A DNA stretch of 64,000 bases from Vibrio sinaloensis (GCF_000808535.1 NZ_JWLV01000012.1:1-64000), one strand, 5' to 3'; shown: positions 43,467 to 55,372, numbered from the stretch's first letter. Numbers and translations: made by a program. Notes: generated by a model from the sequence alone, not told the origin.

Positions 43467-44390
43467 ATGGCTATTGATTCGTTGATTACCATCGGTGTAT
43501 TGCTCTTCGTTATCATTGCACTCATCATTGCTGCCGTGAAAACGGTCCCTCAGGGCAACCATTGGACGGTGGAACGCTTTGGGCGCTATACGCATACACT
43601 TCGTCCCGGTCTCAATATGATTATCCCCTTCATCGATGGGATTGGTCATAAGGTCAATATGATGGAGCGGGTTCTCGATATTCCAGCACAAGAGGTCATT
43701 TCAAAGGACAACGCGAACGTAACCATCGACGCCGTGTGTTTTGTTCAAGTCATTGACGCGCCAAAAGCGGCCTATGAAGTTAATGACTTAGAACATGCCA
43801 TCCGAAACTTAACACTAACTAACATTCGTACCGTATTGGGCTCTATGGAGCTTGATGAAATGCTGAGCCAGCGAGACCTCATAAACAGTCGCTTATTGAC
43901 CATTGTTGACGATGCGACAAACCCATGGGGCGTGAAAGTGACTCGAATTGAAATCAAAGATGTTCAGCCCCCAGCAGACCTCACTGCTGCGATGAATGCA
44001 CAAATGAAAGCAGAACGTAATAAGCGTGCTGATATTTTGGAAGCGGAAGGCGTTCGACAAGCTGAAATCCTTAAAGCGGAAGGCCACAAGCAATCCGAGA
44101 TATTAAAGGCGGAAGGGGACAAGCAAGCCGCTATACTTCAAGCAGAAGCTCGTGAACGCGCAGCAGAAGCCGAAGCGAAAGCAACCGCGATGGTTTCTGA
44201 GGCAATTTCAAAAGGTGATATGCAAGCGGTGAACTACTTTATCGCACAGGGCTATACCGATGCACTTAAATCCATTGGGCAAGCTGAAAATGGTAAGATC
44301 ATCATGCTTCCTCTTGAAGCATCTGGTTTGATGGGCTCAGTGGCTGGTATTGCGGAGATGTTCAAGCATCAGTCTAAACAAGATAAGTAG
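43467..44390 (+). CDS. qmcA: SPFH/Band 7 membrane protein QmcA
   Basis: A 307-residue stomatin-like protein. An N-terminal membrane segment (residues about 5-25) is followed by the SPFH domain with [20 protein letters not shown] and [23 protein letters not shown] beta strands. After residue 185 comes a long coiled coil with tandem [11 protein letters not shown] / [11 protein letters not shown] units. The E. coli homologue QmcA works with an NfeD-type partner in membrane quality control or microdomains. The NfeD-like gene starts nine bases later, so they form one operon. Confidence 0.93.
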   Translation: MAIDSLITIGVLLFVIIALIIAAVKTVPQGNHWTVERFGRYTHTLRPGLNMIIPFIDGIGHKVNMMERVLDIPAQEVISKDNANVTIDAVCFVQVIDAPKAAYEVNDLEHAIRNLTLTNIRTVLGSMELDEMLSQRDLINSRLLTIVDDATNPWGVKVTRIEIKDVQPPADLTAAMNAQMKAERNKRADILEAEGVRQAEILKAEGHKQSEILKAEGDKQAAILQAEARERAAEAEAKATAMVSEAISKGDMQAVNYFIAQGYTDALKSIGQAENGKIIMLPLEASGLMGSVAGIAEMFKHQSKQDK

Positions 44391-44398
44391 AGGCGATT

Positions 44399-44851
44399 TT
44401 GTTCGAGTTACTTGATTCAATTAATCATTGGCACTGGTTGGCATTTGGTCTGGCACTTCTCGCTGTTGAACTGCTCGGTACCGCAGGATATTTCCTCTGG
44501 CTGGGTTTGTCAGCATTAATTGTTGGTGCTGTTTTAACGGTTGTGCCGATGAGTTGGCAACTTCAATGGACCTCATTCGGCGCTTTCTCTTTAATCACGA
44601 CTTGGTTATGGTGGCGTAGGCAGTTATCACAGGATAAACGCAGTGATTCGCGACGCCAGCTCAACCAAAAAGAAAAGCAGCTAATCGGTGAAGTCGTTAC
44701 ACTCAGCGAAGACTTTCCTTCAGGGAAAGGTCGAATCAAGCTAGGAGATACGACTTGGACTGCCAGATCAGATACTCCTCTGCAAGCAGGCTCCCAAGTT
44801 GTGGTTACCGATGTAGACGGAATCGTGCTTACCATTAAGCAAAAAAATTGA
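44399..44851 (+). CDS. NfeD-like membrane protein, partner of QmcA
   Basis: A 150-residue protein with two or three N-terminal membrane helices (about 10-70) and a C-terminal OB-like domain (residues 90-150, GEVVTLSEDFPSGKGRIKLG and GSQVVVTDVDGIVLTIKQ). This is the short NfeD/YbbK layout. It starts with TTG at 44399, preceded by AGAGG, and follows qmcA by eight bases. The two proteins are usually found together and probably interact at the inner membrane. Confidence 0.9.
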   Translation: MFELLDSINHWHWLAFGLALLAVELLGTAGYFLWLGLSALIVGAVLTVVPMSWQLQWTSFGAFSLITTWLWWRRQLSQDKRSDSRRQLNQKEKQLIGEVVTLSEDFPSGKGRIKLGDTTWTARSDTPLQAGSQVVVTDVDGIVLTIKQKN

Positions 44852-45166
44852 GTTTTTAAACACACGAAACGTAAAAAGCGCGGCAAATGCCTCGCTTTTT
44901 TCTTTTTTACTCTACTAAGAAAAACTTACAACGAAATCAGCACAAATTAAGTACGCTATATTTTCCACCAACTAGAAAGACAGAATACCATCTACCCTTT
45001 CCAAACAGATTATTTCATGAACTTAGAGCGCAATTCGCAGCAGAGTTACTAGGTTATTTATTGTCGAAAAAATTGAATTTTTCAATTATTTTTTGATCTT
45101 AACTGAATTCTCACCATACTTATTGACGAACCTTGCTTTACTAAACTAATTGACTAGAGGTCTGTT
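44852..45166. other. Intergenic region between the NfeD-like gene and a small secreted protein
   Basis: About 315 bases. A terminator (AAAAAGCG/CGCTTTTT, 44873-44900) follows the NfeD-like gene. The rest is A/T-rich and must hold the promoter of the 58-codon gene; no clear box was defined. Confidence 0.5.
44873..44900 (+). terminator. Terminator of qmcA-nfeD
   Basis: AAAAAGCG/CGCTTTTT with a 12-base loop containing a short inner stem (GGC/GCC). A long T run follows. Confidence 0.8.
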
Positions 45167-45343
45167 ATGAAATTCGTATCAATTTTGTTCGCTGCAACAT
45201 TAGCAATAAGTCCGGTTCTATCTCACGCATCTCAAAATGCGGGGCATGTCTTTGGTGCAGGCATTGATTGCACGTTTAGCGACGGAAGCGTCAAACATCT
45301 TCCACGTGAGTTATGTAAAGCATATGGAGGAGAGTCCAATTAA
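45167..45343 (+). CDS. Small secreted protein, 58 residues
   Basis: ATG preceded by AGAGG seven bases upstream, which is a good ribosome-binding site. A signal peptide covers residues 1-21 (MKFVSILFAATLAISPVLSH, then Ala). The mature part of 37 residues has two cysteines, Cys35 and Cys50, that frame TFSDGSVKHLPREL and could form one disulfide in the periplasm. The function is unknown. The gene stands alone between the NfeD-like gene and a convergent lipoprotein gene. Confidence 0.7.
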   Translation: MKFVSILFAATLAISPVLSHASQNAGHVFGAGIDCTFSDGSVKHLPRELCKAYGGESN

Positions 45344-45398
45344 CACGCTGGAAACGCTACGAAGCTGAGTCCTATGTTGGCTTCGTAGCCTAGATTCG

Positions 45399-45761
45399 CT
45401 AATACTTGTAAAAGTCCGCCCCCAAGAAAGCGTCCCATCCTCTTTGCCACTCAGCTTTAATCATTACTTCTTGAGGTTGCCCGTCACACTGGTTCGTGTA
45501 ACGCGTTCCTGCAATCCCTTTCTCAAAGGCTTTAAAAGGATCACAATAGATTTCTTTGCCCGCCTTATAACCGCTTTCATAAGCCACTTGATCGAAAGAG
45601 ACTTTTTCCTTTAAATCAGCAAGTACATCATTATCATATTGGAACCCCCGAGAACCGAAACGTTCGCCCTGACCATACCAATACTCTGCAGCTGTTTTTG
45701 GTTGGCTAGTACATGCTTGTAATGTGATAAGTACAAAGGGAACAAACCATATTTTTGTCAT
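45399..45761 (-). CDS. DUF2799 lipoprotein
   Basis: A 120-residue protein with lipoprotein signal MTKIWFVPFVLITLQAC (Cys17). The mature part has AAEYWYGQGERFGSRGFQY, VAYESGYKAGKEIYC and an ending WQRGWDAFLGADFYKY, in the manner of DUF2799 lipoproteins with repeated Y-x-x-G helices. The frame is open to 45797, but the ATG at 45761 follows GGAGGCTAAA. It lies after the porin terminator on the same strand and probably has its own promoter. Role unknown. Confidence 0.85.
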   Translation of the reverse strand: MTKIWFVPFVLITLQACTSQPKTAAEYWYGQGERFGSRGFQYDNDVLADLKEKVSFDQVAYESGYKAGKEIYCDPFKAFEKGIAGTRYTNQCDGQPQEVMIKAEWQRGWDAFLGADFYKY

Positions 45762-45784
45762 TTTAGCCTCCAGATTGAAACGAA

Positions 45785-45811
45785 AAAAGCTGAGCATTAC
45801 GCTCAGCTTTT
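45785..45811 (-). terminator. Intrinsic terminator of the OprD/chitoporin-type gene
   Basis: AAAAGCTGAGC/GCTCAGCTTTT with a five-base loop, followed on the minus strand by TTTTTTCG. It lies 35 bases past the porin stop. Confidence 0.9.
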
Positions 45812-45845
45812 AGACAGTAGATTAGATTACTGGTTCAGATACTTA

Positions 45846-47282
45846 TTACTTAACTGCGAAAGGAATAGTTAGCATAAGTTTGAAATCAGTCTCGTCTTGG
45901 AACAAGTTAGTGTAACCAGTCCAGTTTGGAGCATCTGTATCATTGAAGTACTCAGTGTAGTAGAACGAGATGTTCGCATCTTTCAGAGCACCAGCTTGGA
46001 TTGCATAGTTCGCAAAGAAGCTGTACGCGTACTCTTTAAGATCTTTGTAGCCTTCAGCTTCTGCACCGAAACCGAATGCACCACTTACACCTGCGCTAAA
46101 GCCTTTACCGCCGATATCAGAGAAGTCACGAGATGCAGATAGGAAACCTGCGAATTCGCCGTCGTGGTTAAAGTCAGAACGGTTGTTCCACCAGATGTCG
46201 TATGCACCGTTTGAGCCACCGTAAGCGCTTGTTAGACGGTAAGCCATGTTGCCTGATGCGCCATCAACATTAGACTCAGCTGACGTGTACGTTGCTTCCG
46301 CACGGTAAGAGTATTGGCCTGAAGCGAAAGAGGTCAGCATCGCTAACTGGAATGCAGTGCTATCGTACTGCTCTTCATCGTCTACGATATATAGTTGTGG
46401 AGACCAGTAAACGCCGCCATCAGTAGTGCCTTTAACTTTAACGTGGAAGTTCTTACGCTCACCACCAGTCAATGCACCGTAACCAACATCAACAAGGATA
46501 TCGTTATCGAACGTGTAACGACCACCTAGAGAGTACAATGCACCTGCATCTTCGCCATCAGTCGTTTGGAAAGTGTAAGTACGCTTGAACCAAGGAGCTT
46601 TGTACTCTTCAGCAACAACTAGGCCAAGGTCGAAACCACCCACTTTCGCGCCGACTTCACCACCTAGGTATGTACCAGGAGCGAATGACCAGTTAACGCC
46701 TAAAGAACTTGGTACAGAAGGTTGGAAGTAACCTAGCTTAGCGGTAGCCGTATCACCAAACTTGAATTTCGCTGCTGCAGTCGCGAACGATACACCGTTG
46801 CTGTTACAGTTAGAGTTCCACTTAGAGTTGTTGTTTGTTACTTGACCAGGGTTGTCAGGGTCTTCCGCAAGTTTCTTACAGTCACCCACTTTACCGTCAC
46901 CGTAAGGGCTGCTTACGTCCCAGAAGTTCATTTCGTGGTCTGGGCTCGCGTTTTGCCACATATCGAACGTGCTGTAGATAACAAAGTCTGCACCCACAGT
47001 GTCAGCAACGTAACCAGAATTAAAACCAAGGTTTGCAAACACAGAACCGTGGTCTAAGTTAGCTGTTTTCTTAGTATCAGAACCATTTGCGTCAACATTG
47101 CCGCGAACACGATCACGCATGAAGAAGTTCACGTTACCGCTAATTGCTGACTCACCGAAAAATTCTGAAACCGCACCTGCGTAATCTGGACCCAAGTTAT
47201 CTTGGTTAGCCATAGCTGGAGCCGCTGCGATTGCTCCTACTAGTGCTGCTGTAATTGCAGATACTTTAAACATTTTGTCCAT
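45846..47282 (-). CDS. OprD/chitoporin (YbfM-like) outer-membrane porin
   Basis: A 478-residue porin with signal peptide ending at AMA (residue 25). The mature chain begins NQDNLGPDYAGAVSEFFGES and has INVNFFMRDR-type first strands (SGNVNFFMRDRVRGN), GVNWSFAPGTYLGGEVGAKV and WWNNRSDFNHDGEFAGFLSA. Two cysteines in loop DCKK and NCNSN may pair. Length and strand layout fit the OprD/ChiP (YbfM) family rather than the 16-strand trimeric porins. In V. cholerae the gene beside ligA is a chitin-regulated porin, so import of chitin oligosaccharides is likely but not proven. Confidence 0.85.
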   Translation of the reverse strand: MDKMFKVSAITAALVGAIAAAPAMANQDNLGPDYAGAVSEFFGESAISGNVNFFMRDRVRGNVDANGSDTKKTANLDHGSVFANLGFNSGYVADTVGADFVIYSTFDMWQNASPDHEMNFWDVSSPYGDGKVGDCKKLAEDPDNPGQVTNNNSKWNSNCNSNGVSFATAAAKFKFGDTATAKLGYFQPSVPSSLGVNWSFAPGTYLGGEVGAKVGGFDLGLVVAEEYKAPWFKRTYTFQTTDGEDAGALYSLGGRYTFDNDILVDVGYGALTGGERKNFHVKVKGTTDGGVYWSPQLYIVDDEEQYDSTAFQLAMLTSFASGQYSYRAEATYTSAESNVDGASGNMAYRLTSAYGGSNGAYDIWWNNRSDFNHDGEFAGFLSASRDFSDIGGKGFSAGVSGAFGFGAEAEGYKDLKEYAYSFFANYAIQAGALKDANISFYYTEYFNDTDAPNWTGYTNLFQDETDFKLMLTIPFAVK

Positions 47283-47522
47283 GGAAAAACTCCTAAAAAT
47301 GGATATAGCTGTTTTTTCTTTTTTCTCACCTTAAGTTGGCCGCCGAAGGGAGAACTCATTTCCTATGTTGAAAACCGCAAATTAACCTTAATCTTTGATT
47401 TTCTATTTCCTGCATACACACTGTGTATCCATGCACTTAGACTAACTTCGCGAAGCAAAACATCAATGAGAACTTTCTTTTCATCTAAAAAAATATGACC
47501 CGCTACAAATTTTTATAGCCTT

Positions 47523-47538
47523 AGTGATCGTGATCTCC
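47523..47538 (-). promoter_or_regulatory. Possible CRP site upstream of the chitoporin-type gene
   Basis: On the minus strand GGAGATCACGATCACT matches 11 of 16 bases of the CRP consensus, mainly GATC and GATCAC. It lies about 240 bases upstream of the gene. Chitin genes of vibrios depend on CRP, which is established, but the site is only a candidate. Confidence 0.35.
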
Positions 47539-47737
47539 ATTAAACAGAACGAAAGACCCAATAAAACAAAAAACACTTTAAATACAATGAATTAAAAATA
47601 AAAATAACTAAAATCAGATTGAAGTGCATCGCACTTTATTAAGTTAGAAGCTCGAATTTAATTTTATTTGAAGATGATCACTGACGATAAACCTCATATT
47701 TAAAGGGCTCAGACACGAGTTATTTCAAGACAAAAAA

Positions 47738-47757
47738 AAGCCACCTAATGGTGGCTT
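47738..47757 (-). terminator. Intrinsic terminator of ligA
   Basis: AAGCCACC/GGTGGCTT with a four-base loop, followed on the minus strand by a T run of eight. It lies 18 bases past the ligA stop. Confidence 0.92.
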
Positions 47758-47775
47758 TCACGTTATTTTTCATAT

Positions 47776-49797
<2,022 letters not shown>

Positions 49798-49907
49798 TTA
49801 TAAATAGGTTGGAATCACGTACCGCATTGCAAAGCGGTGAAATGTTTGGCCATCTAGTATGGCGAGGCGTGCTAAAGTTATCAATCATCTTGAGCACGCT
49901 AGAAATA

Positions 49908-49934
49908 ATAAAGGCCCCGAATCGGAGCCTTTAC
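49908..49934 (-). terminator. Intrinsic terminator of zipA
   Basis: AAAGGCCCCGA/TCGGAGCCTTT with one mismatch, followed on the minus strand by a short T tract. It lies about 20 bases past the zipA stop. Confidence 0.75.
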
Positions 49935-49952
49935 AGAAAGTAAATAGGTATT

Positions 49953-50828
49953 CTAAGCAGTGGTTGCCGATTTAAACTTCTGAATTTGCGCTTTGTACCC
50001 ATCGATACGATTAGGTGTCATTAGGTTACGGGCATCATCAAGCACATTGGCACCTAAATCATCAGCAATCTGTTGCGCTGTTTTGAGCATCAACTTGAAG
50101 TTCTGATCCGGCTCACCGTAACAAGGTAGCGTCATAAAGAAAGAGATACCTTTGGTTGTAAACTCAGCGGGATCATCGTGCTTCAGCGTTCCAGGCTGCA
50201 TCATATTGGCGACACTGAATAGCACTTTTCCGGTGCCTGACAAATCAGAATGACGGTGGAAGATATCCATCTCTCCGTAAAGCAACCCATTTTGCTGCAT
50301 ACTGTCAAAAAGTTTGGTTCCGACAAATGGTTCATCACCAGCGCAGTGAACGTTCAGTACAATCACTTCCATTTCTGGTTCGCTTTGGGGTTCTGTCGCT
50401 GCGGGGCTAGGCGTCGATTCGACCTCAGGCTCAACATTCGTCACTGGTTCAAAGCTCTCTTCAACCTCATCAAGTGATTGAGTAGAAATAGAAGGAACGT
50501 CCAACTCTGCTTCATCGAGGTGACGGGTTTGGGGTGTCGTATCCACCTCGTCTTGATAGCTATCAATCAATGGGTCAGCCAACACAGGTTCTGGCGCGAA
50601 CTCAGGCTCTTTGCGTTCCTTGCGGATAATTTCAAAGTCATCTTCAGGTGCAAAGCCTCGCTCAGGCAGTGCGTCAGACTCTTCATCACCTTCGACATCT
50701 AGCTTACGCATTGGCTTATTGCCAAACTTTGTCGACCCTTCTTTTTTGCTTGTCCACAAACCGTGGAACAATAAAGCGGCAATCGCTAAAGCTCCAACAA
50801 TTATCAGTACGAATCGCAGTTCCTGCAT
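49953..50828 (-). CDS. zipA: Cell division protein ZipA
   Basis: ZipA, 291 residues, anchors FtsZ to the membrane at the division site. The N-terminal membrane helix is [20 protein letters not shown] (residues 5-24). A long acidic and Pro-rich linker spans about 40-150. The C-terminal FtsZ-binding domain begins near residue 152 ([20 protein letters not shown]) and has [20 protein letters not shown]. It is divergent from cysZ with 208 bases between, as in other gammaproteobacteria. Confidence 0.96.
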   Translation of the reverse strand: MQELRFVLIIVGALAIAALLFHGLWTSKKEGSTKFGNKPMRKLDVEGDEESDALPERGFAPEDDFEIIRKERKEPEFAPEPVLADPLIDSYQDEVDTTPQTRHLDEAELDVPSISTQSLDEVEESFEPVTNVEPEVESTPSPAATEPQSEPEMEVIVLNVHCAGDEPFVGTKLFDSMQQNGLLYGEMDIFHRHSDLSGTGKVLFSVANMMQPGTLKHDDPAEFTTKGISFFMTLPCYGEPDQNFKLMLKTAQQIADDLGANVLDDARNLMTPNRIDGYKAQIQKFKSATTA

Positions 50829-51036
50829 TTTTAGCTCTCAATTCTTCAATAAAAACGCTCTAGAGGCATCAATATTGAATTGGGTTATATCTAAACTTCA
50901 GTAACTCTACCAAAACTCCACCCTGTTTTAGAACAACTTAATGTTAGAAGTTCCGAGAATGTTGTGATTTTGAACACGCTTTTTTCTTGTTAAGATAGCC
51001 AACGTTCGTTTTTAAAACAGTAAGTGACACTCAACT

Positions 51037-51774
51037 ATGGATTACTCTCAACACCAACGCAGTGGATTTGGTTACTTTTTTTATGGCCTCAATCTCGCCA
51101 TGCGACCTGGCATTCGACAGTTCGTGCTACTGCCACTTTTGGCCAACGTTATTCTCGTAGGCGGTGCGCTTTTTTATCTTTTTTCGCATTTAGACGTTTG
51201 GATCGAACACCTCATTGGTCAGCTTCCTGAGTTTCTGTCTTGGCTTAGCTACTTATTGTGGCCGTTATTGGTTCTCACCATACTGGCGACGTTCTCTTAT
51301 TTCTTTAGCACCCTCGCAAACTTTGTTGCGGCACCGTTTAACGGCTTGCTGGCTGAAAAAGTTGAAGAACACTTAACTCAACAAAAAGTGAACGAGGATG
51401 GTTTGCTCGCCACTATAAAGGACACACCAAGAATCCTCGCTCGTGAATGGCGAAAGCTCGTCTACGTATTGCCAAAAGCAATCGGGCTTTTTTTACTGCT
51501 GCTAATCCCTGCGCTCGGTCAAACTATTGGCCCCTTTCTTTGGTTTGCTTTTACAGCTTGGATATTGGCCATTCAGTATTGTGATTACCCGTTCGATAAT
51601 CACAAGATAAGCTTCAACGACATGCGTAACAATTTGAAACAAAAACAAGGCAAAGCGTATTCATTTGGTGCCCTGGTTAGTATTTTTACGACGATCCCCA
51701 TTCTAAATCTTATTGTGATGCCTGTTGCCGTCTGTGGTGCTACCGCAATGTGGGTTGCAGAGTTCAAAAAGTAA
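51037..51774 (+). CDS. cysZ: Sulfate transporter CysZ
   Basis: CysZ, 245 residues, an inner-membrane sulfate uptake protein that feeds cysteine synthesis. It begins MDYSQHQRSGFGYFFYGLNL and has several membrane helices (about 30-50, 66-96, 140-180, 210-240). Conserved parts include PFNGLLAEKVEEHL and WRKLVYVLPKAIGLFLLL, and YCDYPFDNHKISFNDMR. cysK lies downstream on the same strand after a terminator, so pathway and position agree. Confidence 0.95.
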   Translation: MDYSQHQRSGFGYFFYGLNLAMRPGIRQFVLLPLLANVILVGGALFYLFSHLDVWIEHLIGQLPEFLSWLSYLLWPLLVLTILATFSYFFSTLANFVAAPFNGLLAEKVEEHLTQQKVNEDGLLATIKDTPRILAREWRKLVYVLPKAIGLFLLLLIPALGQTIGPFLWFAFTAWILAIQYCDYPFDNHKISFNDMRNNLKQKQGKAYSFGALVSIFTTIPILNLIVMPVAVCGATAMWVAEFKK

Positions 51775-51784
51775 TAAACTCAAG

Positions 51785-51809
51785 GGGGCGAATGCGCATC
51801 ATTTGCCCC
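51785..51809 (+). terminator. Terminator of cysZ
   Basis: GGGGCGAATG/CATTTGCCCC, a 10-bp stem with one G-T pair and a five-base loop, then a T-rich tail. It separates cysZ from cysK. Confidence 0.85.
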
Positions 51810-51971
51810 GTTATTCTCTTTTTGCTCAGTACAAGTTCATATCATATAACTTTTTAATCCTTTTCTAGTTTTTTCAGCTGTCCTAATCTCTACCCAGTCA
51901 AATTACAAAGAACAACATGGCCTTGCTGAATCTCATTGTTCAGCGCCACCAAAGAGATGAAGGATCACATC

Positions 51972-52940
51972 ATGAGCAAAATCTACGAAGATAACTCGCA
52001 AACTATCGGCAACACACCTCTTGTTCGCCTGAACAAAGTCAGCAACGGTAAGGTTCTGGCTAAAGTTGAAGCACGCAACCCAAGCTTCAGCGTTAAGTGT
52101 CGTATCGGCGCGAACATGATCTGGGAAGCAGAAAAAGCAGGCACTCTTAAGCCAGGCGTAGAACTTGTCGAGCCAACCAGTGGTAACACTGGTGTTGCGC
52201 TTGCATTCGTTGCAGCGGCTCGTGGTTACAAACTGACTCTTACTATGCCTGAATCAATGAGCTTAGAGCGTCGTAAGCTACTCAAAGCGCTTGGTGCAAA
52301 TCTTGAACTGACTGAAGCAGCAAAAGGGATGAAAGGCGCAATTGCTAAGGCTGAAGAAATCGTTGCTAGCAACCCAGAAAAATACCTATTGCTACAACAG
52401 TTCAATAACCCAGCTAACCCGCAGATTCACGAGAAAACCACTGGTCCTGAAATTTGGGAAGCGACTGACGGTGAAGTGGATGTATTCGTTGCTGGTGTAG
52501 GTACGGGTGGCACATTGACGGGAACAAGTCGCTTTATTAAAGGCGAGAAAGGCAAAAACATTGTTTCTGTTGCGGTAGAACCTGCTGAATCGCCGGTTAT
52601 CGCACAGGCGCTAGCAGGCGAAGAAATCCAGCCAGCTCCTCACAAAATCCAAGGTATTGGTGCGGGCTTCATTCCTGGCAACCTAGATTTAGAGCTTATT
52701 GACCGAGTTGAAGCAGTGACTTCTGAAGAAGCCATTGCTATGGCAAGACGCCTAATGGAAGAGGAAGGTATTCTTGCTGGTATTTCTTCTGGTGCTGCTG
52801 TCGTTGCGGCAAACCGCCTAGCGGAACTGCCTGAATTTGAAGGAAAAACAATTGTTACCGTTCTACCAAGCTCTGGTGAACGTTACCTAAGTACAGCACT
52901 GTTTGCAGGTATCTTTACCGAGAAAGAAAACCAACAGTAA
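51972..52940 (+). CDS. cysK: Cysteine synthase A
   Basis: CysK, 322 residues, makes cysteine from O-acetylserine and sulfide with pyridoxal phosphate. The PLP lysine is Lys42 in [15 protein letters not shown]. The substrate loop is [20 protein letters not shown] and the phosphate-binding loop [14 protein letters not shown]. The frame opens 12 codons earlier, but the ATG at 51972 gives the standard start [20 protein letters not shown]. Its own terminator follows. It precedes the PTS genes as in V. cholerae and E. coli. Confidence 0.97.
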   Translation: MSKIYEDNSQTIGNTPLVRLNKVSNGKVLAKVEARNPSFSVKCRIGANMIWEAEKAGTLKPGVELVEPTSGNTGVALAFVAAARGYKLTLTMPESMSLERRKLLKALGANLELTEAAKGMKGAIAKAEEIVASNPEKYLLLQQFNNPANPQIHEKTTGPEIWEATDGEVDVFVAGVGTGGTLTGTSRFIKGEKGKNIVSVAVEPAESPVIAQALAGEEIQPAPHKIQGIGAGFIPGNLDLELIDRVEAVTSEEAIAMARRLMEEEGILAGISSGAAVVAANRLAELPEFEGKTIVTVLPSSGERYLSTALFAGIFTEKENQQ

Positions 52941-52968
52941 TATGTTGTCAAATCAATTTTTCGTCCAA

Positions 52969-52991
52969 AAAAGCCCCATTTAGGGGCTTTT
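52969..52991 (+). terminator. Terminator of cysK
   Basis: AAAAGCCCC/GGGGCTTTT with a short loop and a T run of six. It ends the cysK transcript before the pts promoter region. Confidence 0.92.
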
Positions 52992-53240
52992 TTGTTGATC
53001 CTCGCCACACCTTTGGTAATATCAGGGCAGTTTTATTTTTAGCTTCAAAATAAAAAAGCTAACTACGTATTTATGTCGTTCGTGAGATTGAACATAGATT
53101 CAAATCACAAGCGGAAAATTTACAACCAGTATCAGTTCTGACACGAAATGAACGTTGTGCGCCTAGCAGAATAGGACATTTACGGTTAAGCTAGTCTGGT
53201 TAAGAAACTATCAAAATATAAATCAATTGGGGTATATAAC
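52992..53240 (+). promoter_or_regulatory. Promoter and leader region of the pts operon
   Basis: About 250 bases between the cysK terminator and ptsH. GGGG precedes the ATG as part of the ribosome-binding region. E. coli pts has several promoters and CRP control. Here a partial site around 53088-53116 (CGTGAGATTGAACAT, and a following AATCACAAG half) may be related, but I could not fix a -10 or -35 box. Nothing else is recognised. Confidence 0.35.
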
Positions 53241-53498
53241 ATGTACGAGAAGCAAGTAGAAATCACTGCAGAAAACGGTCTTCACACTCGTCCAGCTGCA
53301 CAGTTCGTTAAAGAAGCTAAAGCATTCGACGCGGACATCACTGTGACTTCTAACGGCAAAAGCGCTAGCGCAAAGAGCCTATTCAAACTACAAACTCTAG
53401 GCCTAGTTAAAGGTACAGTAGTTTCTATCTCAGCTGAGGGCCCACAAGCTCAGCAAGCTGTAGACCACCTAGTTGCTCTAATGGACCAACTACACTAA
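53241..53498 (+). CDS. ptsH: Phosphocarrier protein HPr
   Basis: HPr, 85 residues, passes phosphate from enzyme I to the sugar-specific EIIA proteins. The active site His15 lies in [16 protein letters not shown], and Ser46 in [16 protein letters not shown]. The length equals that of E. coli HPr. It is the first gene of ptsH-ptsI-crr. A hairpin with a short T-rich tail lies just downstream, which could cut the message and give extra HPr. Confidence 0.98.
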   Translation: MYEKQVEITAENGLHTRPAAQFVKEAKAFDADITVTSNGKSASAKSLFKLQTLGLVKGTVVSISAEGPQAQQAVDHLVALMDQLH

Positions 53499-53515
53499 TC
53501 CGGTCTTCTATTTTC

Positions 53516-53545
53516 AAAGCCATTTTGTGAAAGCAAAATGGCTTT
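53516..53545 (+). terminator. Partial terminator or processing hairpin between ptsH and ptsI
   Basis: AAAGCCATTTT/AAAATGGCTTT with an eight-base loop, starting 18 bases after the ptsH stop. The T tract is weak (TTTG), so it probably stops some transcripts and lets others through. In E. coli ptsH transcripts also end early near this place, as known. Confidence 0.7.
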
Positions 53546-53637
53546 GTTGGAAATAGAGCAAAATTTGAGCTACAAATTATCGTTAGCGCACCCATTATTT
53601 CTCCCGTTTTTAAAGTTGACCAACTTAAGGTAAGGCT

Positions 53638-55362
53638 ATGATTTCAGGCATCCTAGCATCTCCTGGTATTGCAATTGGTAAAGCACTACTACTTCAAGAA
53701 GATGAAATTGTCCTAAACACAAACACCATTTCTGATGATCAAGTTGAAGCAGAAGTTCAGCGTTTCTTTGACGCACGCAACAAATCTGCTGCACAGCTAG
53801 AAACTGTTAAACAGAAAGCACTTGAAACCTTCGGTGAAGAGAAAGAAGCGATCTTTGAAGGTCACATCATGCTTCTTGAAGACGAAGAGCTAGAGGAAGA
53901 AATCCTAGCACTAATCAAAAACGACAAGATGACCGCTGATCACGCGATTCACACAGTGATCGAAGAGCAAGCGTCTGCTCTTGAGTCTCTTGACGACGAA
54001 TACCTAAAAGAACGTGCAACAGATATCCGCGATATCGGCACGCGCTTTGTTAAAAACGCACTAGGCATCAACATTGTTTCTCTAAGCGATATCAATGAAG
54101 AAGTTATCCTAGTGGCTTACGACCTAACGCCATCTGAAACTGCACAGATCAACCTAGACTACGTTCTTGGTTTTGCTTGTGACATCGGCGGTCGTACTTC
54201 TCACACTTCAATCATGGCTCGCTCTCTTGAGCTTCCAGCTATCGTTGGTACTAACGACATCACTAAGCAAGTTAAGAATGGCGATATGCTGATTCTTGAT
54301 GCGATGAACAACAAGATCGTTATCAACCCATCTGAAGCAGAGCTAGAAGAAGCGAAAGCAGTTAAAGCAGCGTTCGTTGCCGAAAAAGAAGAGCTAGCTA
54401 AGCTGAAAGATCTTCACGCTGAAACTCTAGATGGTCACCGTGTAGAAGTTTGCGGTAACATCGGTACAGTAAAAGACTGTGACGGTATCATCCGTAACGG
54501 CGGTGAAGGCGTTGGTCTGTACCGTACTGAATTCCTATTCATGGACCGTGATGCTCTACCTACTGAAGACGAGCAGTACCAAGCGTACAAAGAAGTTGCA
54601 GAAGCAATGAACGGTGAATCAGTAATCATCCGTACAATGGACATCGGTGGTGACAAAGATCTTCCATACATGGATCTTCCACAAGAGATGAACCCATTCC
54701 TAGGCTGGCGCGCAGTACGTATCAGCTTAGATCGTCGTGAAATTCTCCGTGACCAGCTACGCGGTATCCTACGTGCATCTGCACACGGTAAGCTTCGCAT
54801 CATGTTCCCAATGATCATCTCTGTTGAGGAAATCCGTGAACTGAAGAAAGCTATCGAAGAGTACAAAGCTGAACTTCGCTCAGAAGGCCACGCATTCGAC
54901 GAAAACATCGAAATCGGTGTAATGGTTGAGACTCCAGCAGCTGCAGCTATCGCACACCACCTAGCGAAAGAAGTAGCCTTCTTCTCTATCGGTACTAACG
55001 ACCTGACTCAGTACACGCTGGCAGTAGACCGTGGTAACGAGATGATTTCTCACCTATACAACCCACTATCTCCAGCAGTGCTGACGGTAATCAAGCAGGT
55101 TATCGATGCATCTCACGCGGAAGGTAAATGGACAGGTATGTGTGGTGAGCTAGCGGGTGACGAGCGCGCAACGCTTCTACTTCTAGGTATGGGTCTAGAT
55201 GAGTTCTCTATGAGCGGCATCTCTATCCCTAAAGTGAAGAAAGTTATCCGTAACTCAAACTTCGCAGAAGTGAAAGCGATGGCTGAAGAAGCGCTTTCTC
55301 TACCAACAGCGGCAGAAATCGAAGCTGTTGTAGAAAAATTCATCGCTGAGAAAACTCAATAA
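53638..55362 (+). CDS. ptsI: PTS enzyme I
   Basis: Enzyme I, 574 residues, takes phosphate from phosphoenolpyruvate and passes it to HPr. The phospho-His189 is in [20 protein letters not shown]. The PEP-binding barrel has [32 protein letters not shown] and the catalytic Cys in [20 protein letters not shown]. Length fits. It is followed by crr after 105 bases with an intercistronic stem-loop. Codon use is strongly biased, as for highly expressed genes. Confidence 0.98.
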   Translation: MISGILASPGIAIGKALLLQEDEIVLNTNTISDDQVEAEVQRFFDARNKSAAQLETVKQKALETFGEEKEAIFEGHIMLLEDEELEEEILALIKNDKMTADHAIHTVIEEQASALESLDDEYLKERATDIRDIGTRFVKNALGINIVSLSDINEEVILVAYDLTPSETAQINLDYVLGFACDIGGRTSHTSIMARSLELPAIVGTNDITKQVKNGDMLILDAMNNKIVINPSEAELEEAKAVKAAFVAEKEELAKLKDLHAETLDGHRVEVCGNIGTVKDCDGIIRNGGEGVGLYRTEFLFMDRDALPTEDEQYQAYKEVAEAMNGESVIIRTMDIGGDKDLPYMDLPQEMNPFLGWRAVRISLDRREILRDQLRGILRASAHGKLRIMFPMIISVEEIRELKKAIEEYKAELRSEGHAFDENIEIGVMVETPAAAAIAHHLAKEVAFFSIGTNDLTQYTLAVDRGNEMISHLYNPLSPAVLTVIKQVIDASHAEGKWTGMCGELAGDERATLLLLGMGLDEFSMSGISIPKVKKVIRNSNFAEVKAMAEEALSLPTAAEIEAVVEKFIAEKTQ

Positions 55363-55372
55363 TCGACGAATT

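Larger units (their letters stand above)
47283..47775. other. Intergenic region upstream of the OprD/chitoporin-type gene
   Basis: About 490 bases, strongly A/T-rich between 47460 and 47690. It holds the porin promoter region, a possible CRP site at 47523-47538 and the ligA terminator at 47738-47757. No coding frame is convincing. Confidence 0.55.

Noticed and set aside
44085..44160. Tandem DNA repeat in qmcA as a repeat element
   Set aside because: The repeat is explained by the coiled-coil protein sequence (ILKAEG units).
54435..54908. 157-codon frame antisense to ptsI
   Set aside because: Ser/Arg-rich shadow of a highly biased gene; no signal or domain.
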